DNA of 35,844 nucleotides from Gemmatimonadota bacterium (GTDB taxonomy: Bacteria; Gemmatimonadota; Gemmatimonadetes; Gemmatimonadales; Gemmatimonadaceae). Each line of letters begins with the position of its first letter. Within the stretch, counting starts at the first letter, position 1. Shown here piece by piece: positions 15,698-25,140 of the stretch. The stretch lies in contig JAGWRI010000058.1 of NCBI GenBank assembly GCA_028876525.1, positions 1 through 35,844 on the forward strand. Direction: 5' to 3'. The notes beneath the pieces are model-generated. The model saw nothing but the letters and a program-made list of their open reading frames with translations. It was not told the origin of the DNA and ran no database searches. Position numbers and translations under genes: made by a program.

Positions 15698-16747
15698 ATG
15701 ACGAAAGCGGCGGACCAGAAAGTCTTTCGCGAAGCGCTCAGATCCGGCCATTTCGATCCGGTCTACTACATCCACGGCGACGAAGAACAGCTGAAGGACG
15801 AGGCCGTCCGCCAGTTGCTGGGGGTGGCCGTGGACCCGGCGACCCAGGCGTTCAATCTCGATCAGCGAAAGGGCGGCGACCTCGACGCCGAAGCGTTGGG
15901 CACGATGCTCGCGACTCCGCCGATGATGGCTGACCGTCGAGTGGTGGTGGTTCGCGACGTGGAGTCGCTGCGCAAGGACGCCCGCGGACTGCTGGACCGC
16001 TATCTGCGGCACCCCTCGCCGGACATGGTCCTGGTGCTCGTGGCCGGACCGGGCGCAAAGCCCGACCGGGCGCTCACCGGGGCGACGACCGCCGTGGAGT
16101 ACGCTCCACTCACCGGGAGCCAGCTGCCGAAATGGATCGTGCAGCGAGCGGAGCGCGCCGGGAGTACGATCGGCGCGCAGGCGGCCTCGCTGCTCGAAGA
16201 GATCGCGGGAGGCGAGCTGGCGCCGCTCGCGCTCGAGATCGAGAAGCTGGCGAGCTACGTCCACGGCGGCGAGATCACCGAGGAAGCGGTGAGCGCCGTG
16301 GTCGGCGTCCGGCGCGAGGAGACGATGGGCCATTTGCTGGATGCCGTGGGGGCGCGGGACGCCACGGCGGCGCTGGCCGCGCTGCCGCACGTGCTGCAGC
16401 AGCCGAAGAGTTCGGCGGTCACGATCGTCATGGCGCTGGCGGTGCAGACGCTGGCCATGGCGTGGGGTCAGGCGAGCGGCCTGCCGCCGGGACGGCTGGC
16501 CAAGGAGTACTATGCGTTGCTCAAGGAAAGCGGGTCGGCGTACACCGGGCGCGCGTGGGGGGAGGCCGTGGCGTCGTGGACCAAAGCCGCGCCGGCGTGG
16601 TCGGCGCGGGAGCTGGACGACGCCCTGGCCGCGCTGGCGAGCACCGACGCCGCGCTCAAGGAATCGCGGGTGTCGAGCGACGAGCAGATCATGGCGACGC
16701 TGATCCTCACGATGTGCCGCGGCTCGACGTCGCGGAGGGCTGCATGA
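15698..16747 (+). CDS. holA: DNA polymerase III, delta subunit
   Basis: HolA is the clamp-loader subunit that opens the sliding clamp. The 349-residue product has the family layout. The N-terminus FDPVYYIHGDEEQLKDEAV leads into a degenerate AAA+ domain with DRRVVVVRDVESLRK and MVLVLVAGPG. A linker VEYAPLTGSQLPKWIVQRA follows, then LEEIAGGELAPLALEIEKLA and the C-terminal helical collar domain with AVQTLAMAWGQ. ATG 15698 fits the family N-terminus better than an in-frame start 14 codons upstream. The stop overlaps the next gene (ATGA, 16744-16747). Confidence 0.92.
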   Translation: MTKAADQKVFREALRSGHFDPVYYIHGDEEQLKDEAVRQLLGVAVDPATQAFNLDQRKGGDLDAEALGTMLATPPMMADRRVVVVRDVESLRKDARGLLDRYLRHPSPDMVLVLVAGPGAKPDRALTGATTAVEYAPLTGSQLPKWIVQRAERAGSTIGAQAASLLEEIAGGELAPLALEIEKLASYVHGGEITEEAVSAVVGVRREETMGHLLDAVGARDATAALAALPHVLQQPKSSAVTIVMALAVQTLAMAWGQASGLPPGRLAKEYYALLKESGSAYTGRAWGEAVASWTKAAPAWSARELDDALAALASTDAALKESRVSSDEQIMATLILTMCRGSTSRRAA

Positions 16748-17712
16748 AGCACGGACGGATGCTGCTCGCGGCCGGCTTGGCGGCGGCCCTGAGCGCAGTC
16801 GGCGCGCGCGTCGCGCGGGCGCAGGGGGACACCACCGCGGCCGGGTCGCGGGCACGCATGGATTCGGCATTCGCGCGGGCGCGGCAGCTGGTCATGGCCG
16901 GGCAGACGGCCGCCGGCCGGCAGATCGGCGATTCGATCCTTGCCGCCACGCCGCCGGGAACGCCGGCGTACGGCAACGCGCTGTACGGCGCGGCGATGCT
17001 GGCGCCGACCGCCGCCGCGGCGCAACTGGCCTATCAGCGAATCATCGTCGAGTACCCGCTCTCGGCGCACGCCGGCGACGCGTTGCTGCAGCTGGCGCAG
17101 ATGGAGCGCTCGGAGGGCGACCGCGCGGGCGCGGCGGAGCATCTGCAGCGGTTCCTGCGGGAGAATCCGGCGAGCCGTGACCGCGGGCGGGCGGGGCTCT
17201 GGCTGGCGCGCCTGCTGTTCGAGCAGAACGACGACCTGCGCGCCTGCGGCGTGCTGGACACCGCGCGGGCGGCCACGTCGGCTGGCGACATCGAGCTGCT
17301 GAACCAGATGAACTTCTATTCCGGGCGCTGCGCGGCGGCCGCGGCGACGGCGGCCGCGGACTCCACGGCCCGGGCGGACAGCATCAAGGCGGCAGCCGCG
17401 GCGCGCCGCGAACCGGCCAGCCGCGGCCGGGAGCGGGCCCCGGCTCGCGAGCGCCCGAGGCCGGAACCGACGACGGCTCGGGCAGAGGGGCGGTACGCGG
17501 TGCAGCTGGCGGCGTACGACACCCGCGCCCAGGCGGACCGGCTCGTCCGGGCCCTCCACGCCAGGGGCGTCGAGGCGCGCATCGAGGGCGAGCGCAAGCC
17601 GTTCCGCGTGCGCGCCGGGCACTACAACACGCGCGCCGCCGCCGAACGGGCCCTGGCGGATTTCAAGAAGATGGGATACCGGGGCTTCATCACGACGGCC
17701 GACGGGCGCTGA
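16744..17712 (+). CDS. Secreted TPR/SPOR-domain protein
   Basis: The 322-residue protein has a signal peptide ending ARVARAQ (about residue 27). It then has TPR-like helices with AYQRIIVEYPLSAHAGDALL and DRAGAAEHLQRFLRENPASR, as in Tol-Pal-associated YbgF-type proteins. A low-complexity alanine/arginine/proline linker (about 205-245) leads to a C-terminal SPOR domain (about 248-320; YAVQLAAYDTRAQADRLVRA, then FRVRAGHYNTRAAAERAL). SPOR domains bind denuded septal peptidoglycan, so a role at the division site or in cell-wall maintenance is likely. It overlaps holA by four bases and ends five bases before mutS. Confidence 0.85.
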   Translation: MKHGRMLLAAGLAAALSAVGARVARAQGDTTAAGSRARMDSAFARARQLVMAGQTAAGRQIGDSILAATPPGTPAYGNALYGAAMLAPTAAAAQLAYQRIIVEYPLSAHAGDALLQLAQMERSEGDRAGAAEHLQRFLRENPASRDRGRAGLWLARLLFEQNDDLRACGVLDTARAATSAGDIELLNQMNFYSGRCAAAAATAAADSTARADSIKAAAAARREPASRGRERAPARERPRPEPTTARAEGRYAVQLAAYDTRAQADRLVRALHARGVEARIEGERKPFRVRAGHYNTRAAAERALADFKKMGYRGFITTADGR

Positions 17713-17717
17713 CGGCG

Positions 17718-20321
17718 ATGGCGCAGACCCCCCTGATGCAGCAGTACCGGGACGTCAAGGCTCGCCACGAAAGTGCCATCGTGTTCTTCCGGATGGGCGA
17801 GTTTTACGAAATGTTTTATGACGACGCCGAGCTGGCGTCGCGATTGCTCGGCCTGACGCTGACGTCGCGGAACAACGGCGGGGCGGCCGACGTGCCGCTG
17901 GCCGGGGTGCCGGTGAAGGCGGCCGGCGAGTACGTGCGCCGCCTGGTCGAGCGCGGGTACCGGGTGGCGATCTGCGAGCAGGTCGAGGATCCGAAGCTCG
18001 CCAAGGGCGTGGTGCGCCGGGAGGTGGTCGAGACGATCTCGCCGGGCGCGGCGCTGGCCGACGATCTGCTGCAGGGCGGGCGGAACAACTTCGTGTGCGC
18101 GACGTACCGGGACGGCGCGATGACGGGCATCGCGGCGGCCGACATCTCGACGGGCGAGTTGCGGCTGCACCTCTGCGCGCCGGGAGACGCCGCGGCCGTG
18201 CTGGGGCGGCTGGCGCCGCGGGAGTTGCTGGTGATGCGGGCCGCCGGCGACGGCACCGCGGCGCCGTCGCCGGGGCCCGAAGGCGAGAACGCGCTGGTGA
18301 CGGAGCGCGAGCCCTGGGAGTTCGACGAAGCAATGGCGCGCGACGCGCTGGCCGAGCAGTTCGGCGTGCTGTCGCTGGATGGGCTGGGGGTGGGTCCGGC
18401 CGACGGGCCGGCCATCTGCGCGGCGGGAGCGCTGCTGCGGTATCTCCGCGAGTTGCAGCCGGGCGGCGTGCGGCTGGCCCACCCGGTGGTGGAGCGCCCG
18501 GGCGGGGTGATGCCGCTGGACGAGATGACGCGGCGGAATCTCGAACTGGTGGACTCGCTGCGCGGCGGGGACACCGACGGAACGCTGGCCAGCGTGCTCG
18601 ACCAGACGAAAACGCCAATGGGGACGCGGCTGCTGCGCCAGTGGCTGCTGGCGCCGCTCACCGACCGGGCGGCGATCGAGGCGCGCCTCGACGCGGTGGA
18701 GGCGCTCGCGGCGAACGCACTGGCTCGGGACGCGTTGATCGCGGCGCTGGACGGGGTGCGCGACGTCGAGCGGTTGGCGACGAAGGCCGCGCTGGGACGG
18801 AGCACGCCACGCGACCTCGGGGCGCTGGGGCAGTCGCTGGCCCAGCTGCCGGCGGTGCACGAGGCGACCGCGCGGGTGGGGACGGCGGGCGTGCTGGCCG
18901 ACGTGCTGGCGCGCTGGGATTCCTGCAATGCGCTGGCGGCGAGGATTACGAGCACGCTCGTCGAGCGGCCGCCGGTGGCGATTGGCGACGAAGCGACCAT
19001 CGCGCCAGGCGCCGACGGGGAGCTGGACGAGCTGCGGGAGCTGCGGGACGGGGGCCGCGACGCCATCGCGCGGATCGAGTCCGAGGAACGCGCGCGCACG
19101 GGGATCGGGTCGCTCAAGGTCGGCTTCAACCGGGTGTTCGGCTACTACATCGAGGTGACGCGGGCCAACCTCCACCTGGTGCCCGACGACTATCAGCGCC
19201 GGCAGACGCTGACCAACGGGGAGCGGTTCGTGACGCCCGCCCTCAAGACGTACGAAGAGCGCGTGCTGAGCGCGGCCGAGCAGATCGAGAAGCGGGAGCG
19301 GGCGCTGTTCGAAGCGCTGCGCGGCGCGGCGGGGGCCGAGGCCACGCGGCTGCTCCGCACGGCGCAGGCGGTGGCGATGCTGGACGTCCTGGGCGGGTTG
19401 GCCGAGACCGCGGTGCGCGAGAACTACGTGCGCCCGCACGTGCACGACGGGTTCGGTCTGTCGATCACGGCAGGCCGGCATCCGGTGGTGGAGCGCATGA
19501 TGCCGCGGGACAAGTTCATTCCCAACGACGTCGTGCTCACCGAGGACGCGCGGGTCGTGATCCTGACGGGCCCGAACATGGCGGGCAAGTCCACGATCCT
19601 GCGCCAGGTGGGGCTGATCGTGCTGATGGCGCAGATGGGCAGCTTCGTGCCGGCGCGGGCGGCGGCGGTCGGGATCGCGGACCGGGTGTTCACGCGCGTG
19701 GGGGCAAGCGACAACCTGGTGCGCGGACAGTCGACGTTCATGGTGGAAATGGCGGAGACGAGCGCGATCCTGCACGGCGCAACGGCGCGGAGCCTGGTGC
19801 TGCTCGACGAGATCGGGCGCGGGACGTCGACCTACGACGGCGTGTCGATTGCCTGGGCGGTGACCGAGCACCTGCACAACGCGGTGCGATGCAAGACGAT
19901 CTTCGCGACCCACTACCACGAGCTGACGCAGCTGGCCGATGAATTAGTAGCACTTCGCAACTATAATGTGGGCGTGCGGGAGGCGGGGGACCAGGTGCTG
20001 TTCCTGCACCGGCTGCAGCCAGGGGGAGCGGACCGGTCGTACGGGATCGAGGTCGGCCGACTGGCCGGGCTGCCGGAACCGGTGCTCGCGCGGGCGCGGG
20101 CGGTGCTGAAGCTGCTGGAGGGGGAGCAGCTGGTGCCGGGGCTTCGAGGAACGCCGCCGGCTGCGCCGGCGCGCCGGGAACCAGCGGGACAACTGGGGCT
20201 GTTCGCGGCGGAGCCGCACCCCGTGGTGGCGCGACTGCGCGCGGTGGAGGCCGACACGCTGACGCCGCTCCAGGCCCTGTCGCTGCTGAGCGAATTGTCG
20301 CGCGACGCGCGGGGGGAATGA
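17718..20321 (+). CDS. mutS: DNA mismatch repair protein MutS
   Basis: MutS recognises mismatches and recruits MutL. The 867-residue product is full length. The mismatch-reading motif FYE is at residues 29-31 inside FFRMGEFYEMFYDD. The connector, lever and clamp domains follow, with GFNRVFGYYIEVTRANLHLV. The C-terminal ABC-type ATPase has Walker A GPNMAGKST (about 616-624), LLDEIGRGTSTYDG and ATHYHEL. A short AT-rich run of uncommon codons lies near residues 741-751 (19938-19970). MutL is not in this window. Confidence 0.97.
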   Translation: MAQTPLMQQYRDVKARHESAIVFFRMGEFYEMFYDDAELASRLLGLTLTSRNNGGAADVPLAGVPVKAAGEYVRRLVERGYRVAICEQVEDPKLAKGVVRREVVETISPGAALADDLLQGGRNNFVCATYRDGAMTGIAAADISTGELRLHLCAPGDAAAVLGRLAPRELLVMRAAGDGTAAPSPGPEGENALVTEREPWEFDEAMARDALAEQFGVLSLDGLGVGPADGPAICAAGALLRYLRELQPGGVRLAHPVVERPGGVMPLDEMTRRNLELVDSLRGGDTDGTLASVLDQTKTPMGTRLLRQWLLAPLTDRAAIEARLDAVEALAANALARDALIAALDGVRDVERLATKAALGRSTPRDLGALGQSLAQLPAVHEATARVGTAGVLADVLARWDSCNALAARITSTLVERPPVAIGDEATIAPGADGELDELRELRDGGRDAIARIESEERARTGIGSLKVGFNRVFGYYIEVTRANLHLVPDDYQRRQTLTNGERFVTPALKTYEERVLSAAEQIEKRERALFEALRGAAGAEATRLLRTAQAVAMLDVLGGLAETAVRENYVRPHVHDGFGLSITAGRHPVVERMMPRDKFIPNDVVLTEDARVVILTGPNMAGKSTILRQVGLIVLMAQMGSFVPARAAAVGIADRVFTRVGASDNLVRGQSTFMVEMAETSAILHGATARSLVLLDEIGRGTSTYDGVSIAWAVTEHLHNAVRCKTIFATHYHELTQLADELVALRNYNVGVREAGDQVLFLHRLQPGGADRSYGIEVGRLAGLPEPVLARARAVLKLLEGEQLVPGLRGTPPAAPARREPAGQLGLFAAEPHPVVARLRAVEADTLTPLQALSLLSELSRDARGE

Positions 20322-20355
20322 GCGCTACTCGGCTGGGGCAGGCGATCCGCCGCCG

Positions 20356-20364
20356 TGCTACCTT
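20356..20364 (+). promoter_or_regulatory. Extended -10 promoter of the cystathionine beta-synthase gene
   Basis: TGCTACCTT matches the extended -10 pattern TGnTAnnnT; the hexamer is TACCTT at 20359-20364. It predicts a leader of about 36 bases before ATG 20407. No -35 box is visible, as is common for extended -10 promoters. Confidence 0.45.
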
Positions 20365-20406
20365 ACAGTCGGCGCCGTTTCCATCTTCACCGGATCCCAA
20401 CTCGTC

Positions 20407-22851
<2,445 letters not shown>

Positions 22852-22852
<1 letters not shown>

Positions 22853-23502
22853 TGCAGATGCCAACGCCGAATGCCGCGCTGGCCGGGGTGCCGGCCGGAG
22901 TGCAAGCGAACGGACTCTGGATCGGTCGCCGCCAGCTGTTCGTGCGATTCGCCGCGGAAGCGGAGACCGCCACGATGTACACGCCGGACGCGCTGGCCAA
23001 CGAGCTCGAGCGCCTCGTCCGGCGGTCGGCGTACCATTCGATCAGCATATGCGGACGCGATCCGCTCTCGAATGCCGCCTTCCTCAAAGCGGCTCTGGAG
23101 TCGGCCAAGCCGGCGCTGCCGGTGATGCTGGACGTGGACGGACAGCGTCCGGAGTCGGTGGCCGATCTGATGTCGCTGGTGGCCCTGCTGCAGGTGACGC
23201 TGGAGGGAGCGCCCGAGGAGGCGGCGGTGGAGCGGGCCCTGAGCTCGCTGCAGGCGGCGGCGGGCGCCGACGTGCCGCATGCGCTGGTGCTGGCGCCCGA
23301 GGAATCGACCACGGATGGGCAGCTGTTGCGGGCCATTTCCCGGGCCCATTCGACCAGCGGGGCGGCCGCCGTGGTGATCCATCCGCCGGCGGAGAGCGTG
23401 GAACGGGACCGCCGGTGGCTGACGTTCATGGAGCAAGCGGTCGCGCTGCACGCCGATACGCGGCTCCTTCTGCGACTTCCCCGCCCGAGCGGGACGCGCT
23501 GA
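22852..23502 (+). CDS. QueE-like protein that has lost the radical-SAM cluster
   Basis: I match this 216-residue protein to 7-carboxy-7-deazaguanine synthase-like radical-SAM proteins by pattern. GVQANG (16-21) stands where QueE has xIQGEG, GRRQLFVRFA (25-34) where it has GxxxxFVRLAGC, SICGRDPL (65-72) where it has TGGEPL, and VMLDVDGQ (91-98) where it has LETNGT. The CxxxCxxC cluster motif is missing; the only cysteine is C67. The GGE SAM motif is changed to GRD. It should therefore not bind the 4Fe-4S cluster. The start has a strong ribosome-binding site (GGAGGGGAGGGG) and overlaps the ddl stop. A variant queF lies 1.1 kb downstream. The function is unknown; a binding or scaffold role is possible. 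Confidence 0.72.
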
Positions 23503-23596
23503 GCGAAATCCGGGACTGGCGCGGCAGGCCCTGAACGGTCATCCTCCATGGAAGAGGACGCCCCAGTCCGGCGCGTCACCGAGCCCGACCGAACCC

Positions 23597-24502
23597 ATGA
23601 CATTTTCGGCATCTCACGAACCCGACCATCCCCACGTCACGCCGGCGGTCCGCTGGATCGTGCTGCTCGCCGTGGGGGTAGCGCTGGTCCAGGCGACCGT
23701 CGTCACGCCGGCCGACATGGCCGGATGGCTGGGCTTTCGCCCGTCGGGGCTGAGCCATGCCTGGTGGTCGGTGTTCAGCTATGCCTTCGTGCAAACCGGA
23801 ACGTGGCCGCTCGTGGCGACGCTGTTCGCGCTGCTGGTCTTCGGTCCGCATGTCGAACAGGCCTGGGGGACGAAGACGTTCACCGTGTTCTTCCTGTGGA
23901 ACGTGGCCGGCGGCGCGGTGGTGCATGCGATGGTGTCTCGCGCCGGCATCCTGACCGGCGCAGCGGCCGGCGTGTTCGGCGTGATGCTGGCCTACGGATG
24001 GCTGTTCCCGAGAGACGAGATGTACGTCTTCGGCGTGCTGCCCATGCGCGCGTGGACGCTGATCGGGCTGCTGACGGGGCTGATCCTGGCTCTGGGATTT
24101 TCCGAGCCCGGTGCGGGCGGAATGGGGTATCTCGCCCATCTGGGCGGATTCGCGTTCGCCCTGCTGTATCTCAAGCGGCCGAATCCGGTGAACATCGACG
24201 ACCTGCGGCACCGCGTGGCGCCGGCGCCGGATCCCACCAACGACGCACCGCGGGCCATTCCGCGGACGCTGCCGCGCTCGCGGCGCAGCGAAGAGGTGGA
24301 CGAGATCGTGGCGCAGAGCAAGGCCGCGGTGGCCAAGCGGCCGGCGCGGACGAGCCGGGCCAGCGGCAGCCGCGACCAGAAGCGCGAAGCCCTGAACCGG
24401 GTGCTGGACAAGATCTCCCAGCAGGGGCTGGACAGTCTGAGTCCGGAGGAACGGGTGCTGCTGGAGGAGATTTCGCGCCGCCTGCGGGGGCGGGGCCGGT
24501 AG
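23597..24502 (+). CDS. Rhomboid-fold membrane protein lacking the catalytic serine
   Basis: The 301-residue protein has about six membrane segments of a rhomboid core (20-195) and a charged cytoplasmic tail. Active rhomboids carry GxSG in TM4; here the aligned stretch is GAAAG (121-125), with A123 at the serine position. The histidine of TM6 is kept (H181, LAHLGGFAFALL). It should therefore be a pseudoprotease. The tail ends in KREALNRVLDKISQQGLDSL and PEERVLLEEISRRLR, a short helical domain often attached to bacterial rhomboids. No Shine-Dalgarno sequence precedes ATG 23597. A hairpin follows the stop. Confidence 0.85.
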   Translation: MTFSASHEPDHPHVTPAVRWIVLLAVGVALVQATVVTPADMAGWLGFRPSGLSHAWWSVFSYAFVQTGTWPLVATLFALLVFGPHVEQAWGTKTFTVFFLWNVAGGAVVHAMVSRAGILTGAAAGVFGVMLAYGWLFPRDEMYVFGVLPMRAWTLIGLLTGLILALGFSEPGAGGMGYLAHLGGFAFALLYLKRPNPVNIDDLRHRVAPAPDPTNDAPRAIPRTLPRSRRSEEVDEIVAQSKAAVAKRPARTSRASGSRDQKREALNRVLDKISQQGLDSLSPEERVLLEEISRRLRGRGR

Positions 24503-24511
24503 CAAAAGAGA

Positions 24512-24534
24512 GCCCCCCGGACTTGCCGGGGGGC
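24512..24534 (-). terminator. Hairpin terminator-like element after the rhomboid gene
   Basis: A perfect 9-bp stem (GCCCCCCGG / CCGGGGGGC) closes on ACTTG. The T-rich tract (TCTCTTTT) is on the minus-strand side only, so as an intrinsic terminator it is oriented against antisense transcription. It may still end plus-strand rhomboid transcripts without a U-tract. Confidence 0.6.
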
Positions 24535-24538
24535 GATA

Positions 24539-24605
24539 CCGTCACGCCGTTCTCGCGACGGTGATGGCCGGCGGAGAGTTCGCCGGCTCGACGCCAACAT
24601 ACGGT
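24539..24605 (+). promoter_or_regulatory. Structured leader and possible promoter of queF
   Basis: Two hairpins lie before queF: CCGTC/GACGG (24539-24543 with 24557-24561) and a perfect 7-bp stem GCCGGCG/CGCCGGC (24567-24573 with 24581-24587). A -10-like TACGGT is at 24600-24605. If transcription starts there, the hairpins are outside the mRNA. No A-rich preQ1-I riboswitch tail is visible. Confidence 0.3.
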
Positions 24606-24633
24606 AAACCGGCGCCGTGCGCCAGAACCAATA

Positions 24634-25038
24634 ATGCCGAAGCCCGAGCTGCTGGAGACCTTCGCCAACCCCTATCCCGGGCGCGACTACGAGGTCCGGA
24701 TGGAGTGCGACGAGTTCACGTCGCTCTGCCCGATGGGCGGCATCGAGACGGACGCCGAGGAGCTGAAGCTGCTCGAAGGGGGCGCGCCGGACTTCGGAAC
24801 GATCACCATCACGTACGTGCCCGACGCCAAGTGCCTGGAGCTGAAGAGCCTGAAGCTGTACCTCTGGAGCTACCGGAACGACGGGATCTTCTACGAACGG
24901 GCGGTGAACCGGATCCTGGACGACCTGGCGGCCGCGTGCCAGCCCCGGAAGATCACGGTCGTGGGCGACTTCAACGTACGTGGCGGGATCAAGTCGGTCA
25001 TCACGGTGAGCCGGTCGAGCCACTCCGTATCTGCCTGA
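24634..25038 (+). CDS. queF: NADPH-dependent 7-cyano-7-deazaguanine reductase (preQ1 synthase), variant
   Basis: QueF reduces the nitrile preQ0 to the amine preQ1 in queuosine synthesis. The 134-residue unimodular protein has the catalytic cysteine C32 in EFTSLCP, the aspartate D53 in PDFGTI, the NADPH motif ELKSLKLY (69-76), E88 in FYE and FNVRGGI near the end. Two features are unusual. Residues 34-51 replace the usual four-residue CPxTGQPDF linker, an insertion of about 14 residues right after the catalytic cysteine. Y87 stands where the Bacillus subtilis enzyme has a histidine next to the glutamate. ATG 24634 lacks a clear ribosome-binding site. It converges with the TonB-dependent receptor gene. 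Confidence 0.9.
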   Translation: MPKPELLETFANPYPGRDYEVRMECDEFTSLCPMGGIETDAEELKLLEGGAPDFGTITITYVPDAKCLELKSLKLYLWSYRNDGIFYERAVNRILDDLAAACQPRKITVVGDFNVRGGIKSVITVSRSSHSVSA

Positions 25039-25082
25039 GCGGATAACGGCCGATTGGAGGGATGAGGGGCTGAGAGGGGGCG

Positions 25083-25123
25083 AAAAAAGCGGGGCAGCCA
25101 GTTCGGCTGCCCCGCTCTCTTTT
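25083..25123. terminator. Bidirectional intrinsic terminator
   Basis: An 11-bp perfect stem (25089-25099 with 25105-25115) closes on a 5-base loop. It has TCTCTTTT on the plus side and a run of six A on the other side, a T-tract for the minus strand. It can end both queF (plus) and the TonB-dependent receptor transcript (minus), which stops 18 bases away. Confidence 0.88.
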
Positions 25124-25140
25124 CCTACCGACCTACCGCC

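Noticed and set aside
17622-19919. Minus-strand open frame antisense to mutS
   Set aside because: It is histidine/arginine/proline-rich with no motifs. mutS is complete and unambiguous on the plus strand.
24535-24633. PreQ1 riboswitch before queF
   Set aside because: The hairpins seen are GC-rich stems, without the A-rich tail and pseudoknot pattern of known preQ1 classes; it is kept only as an unassigned structured leader.
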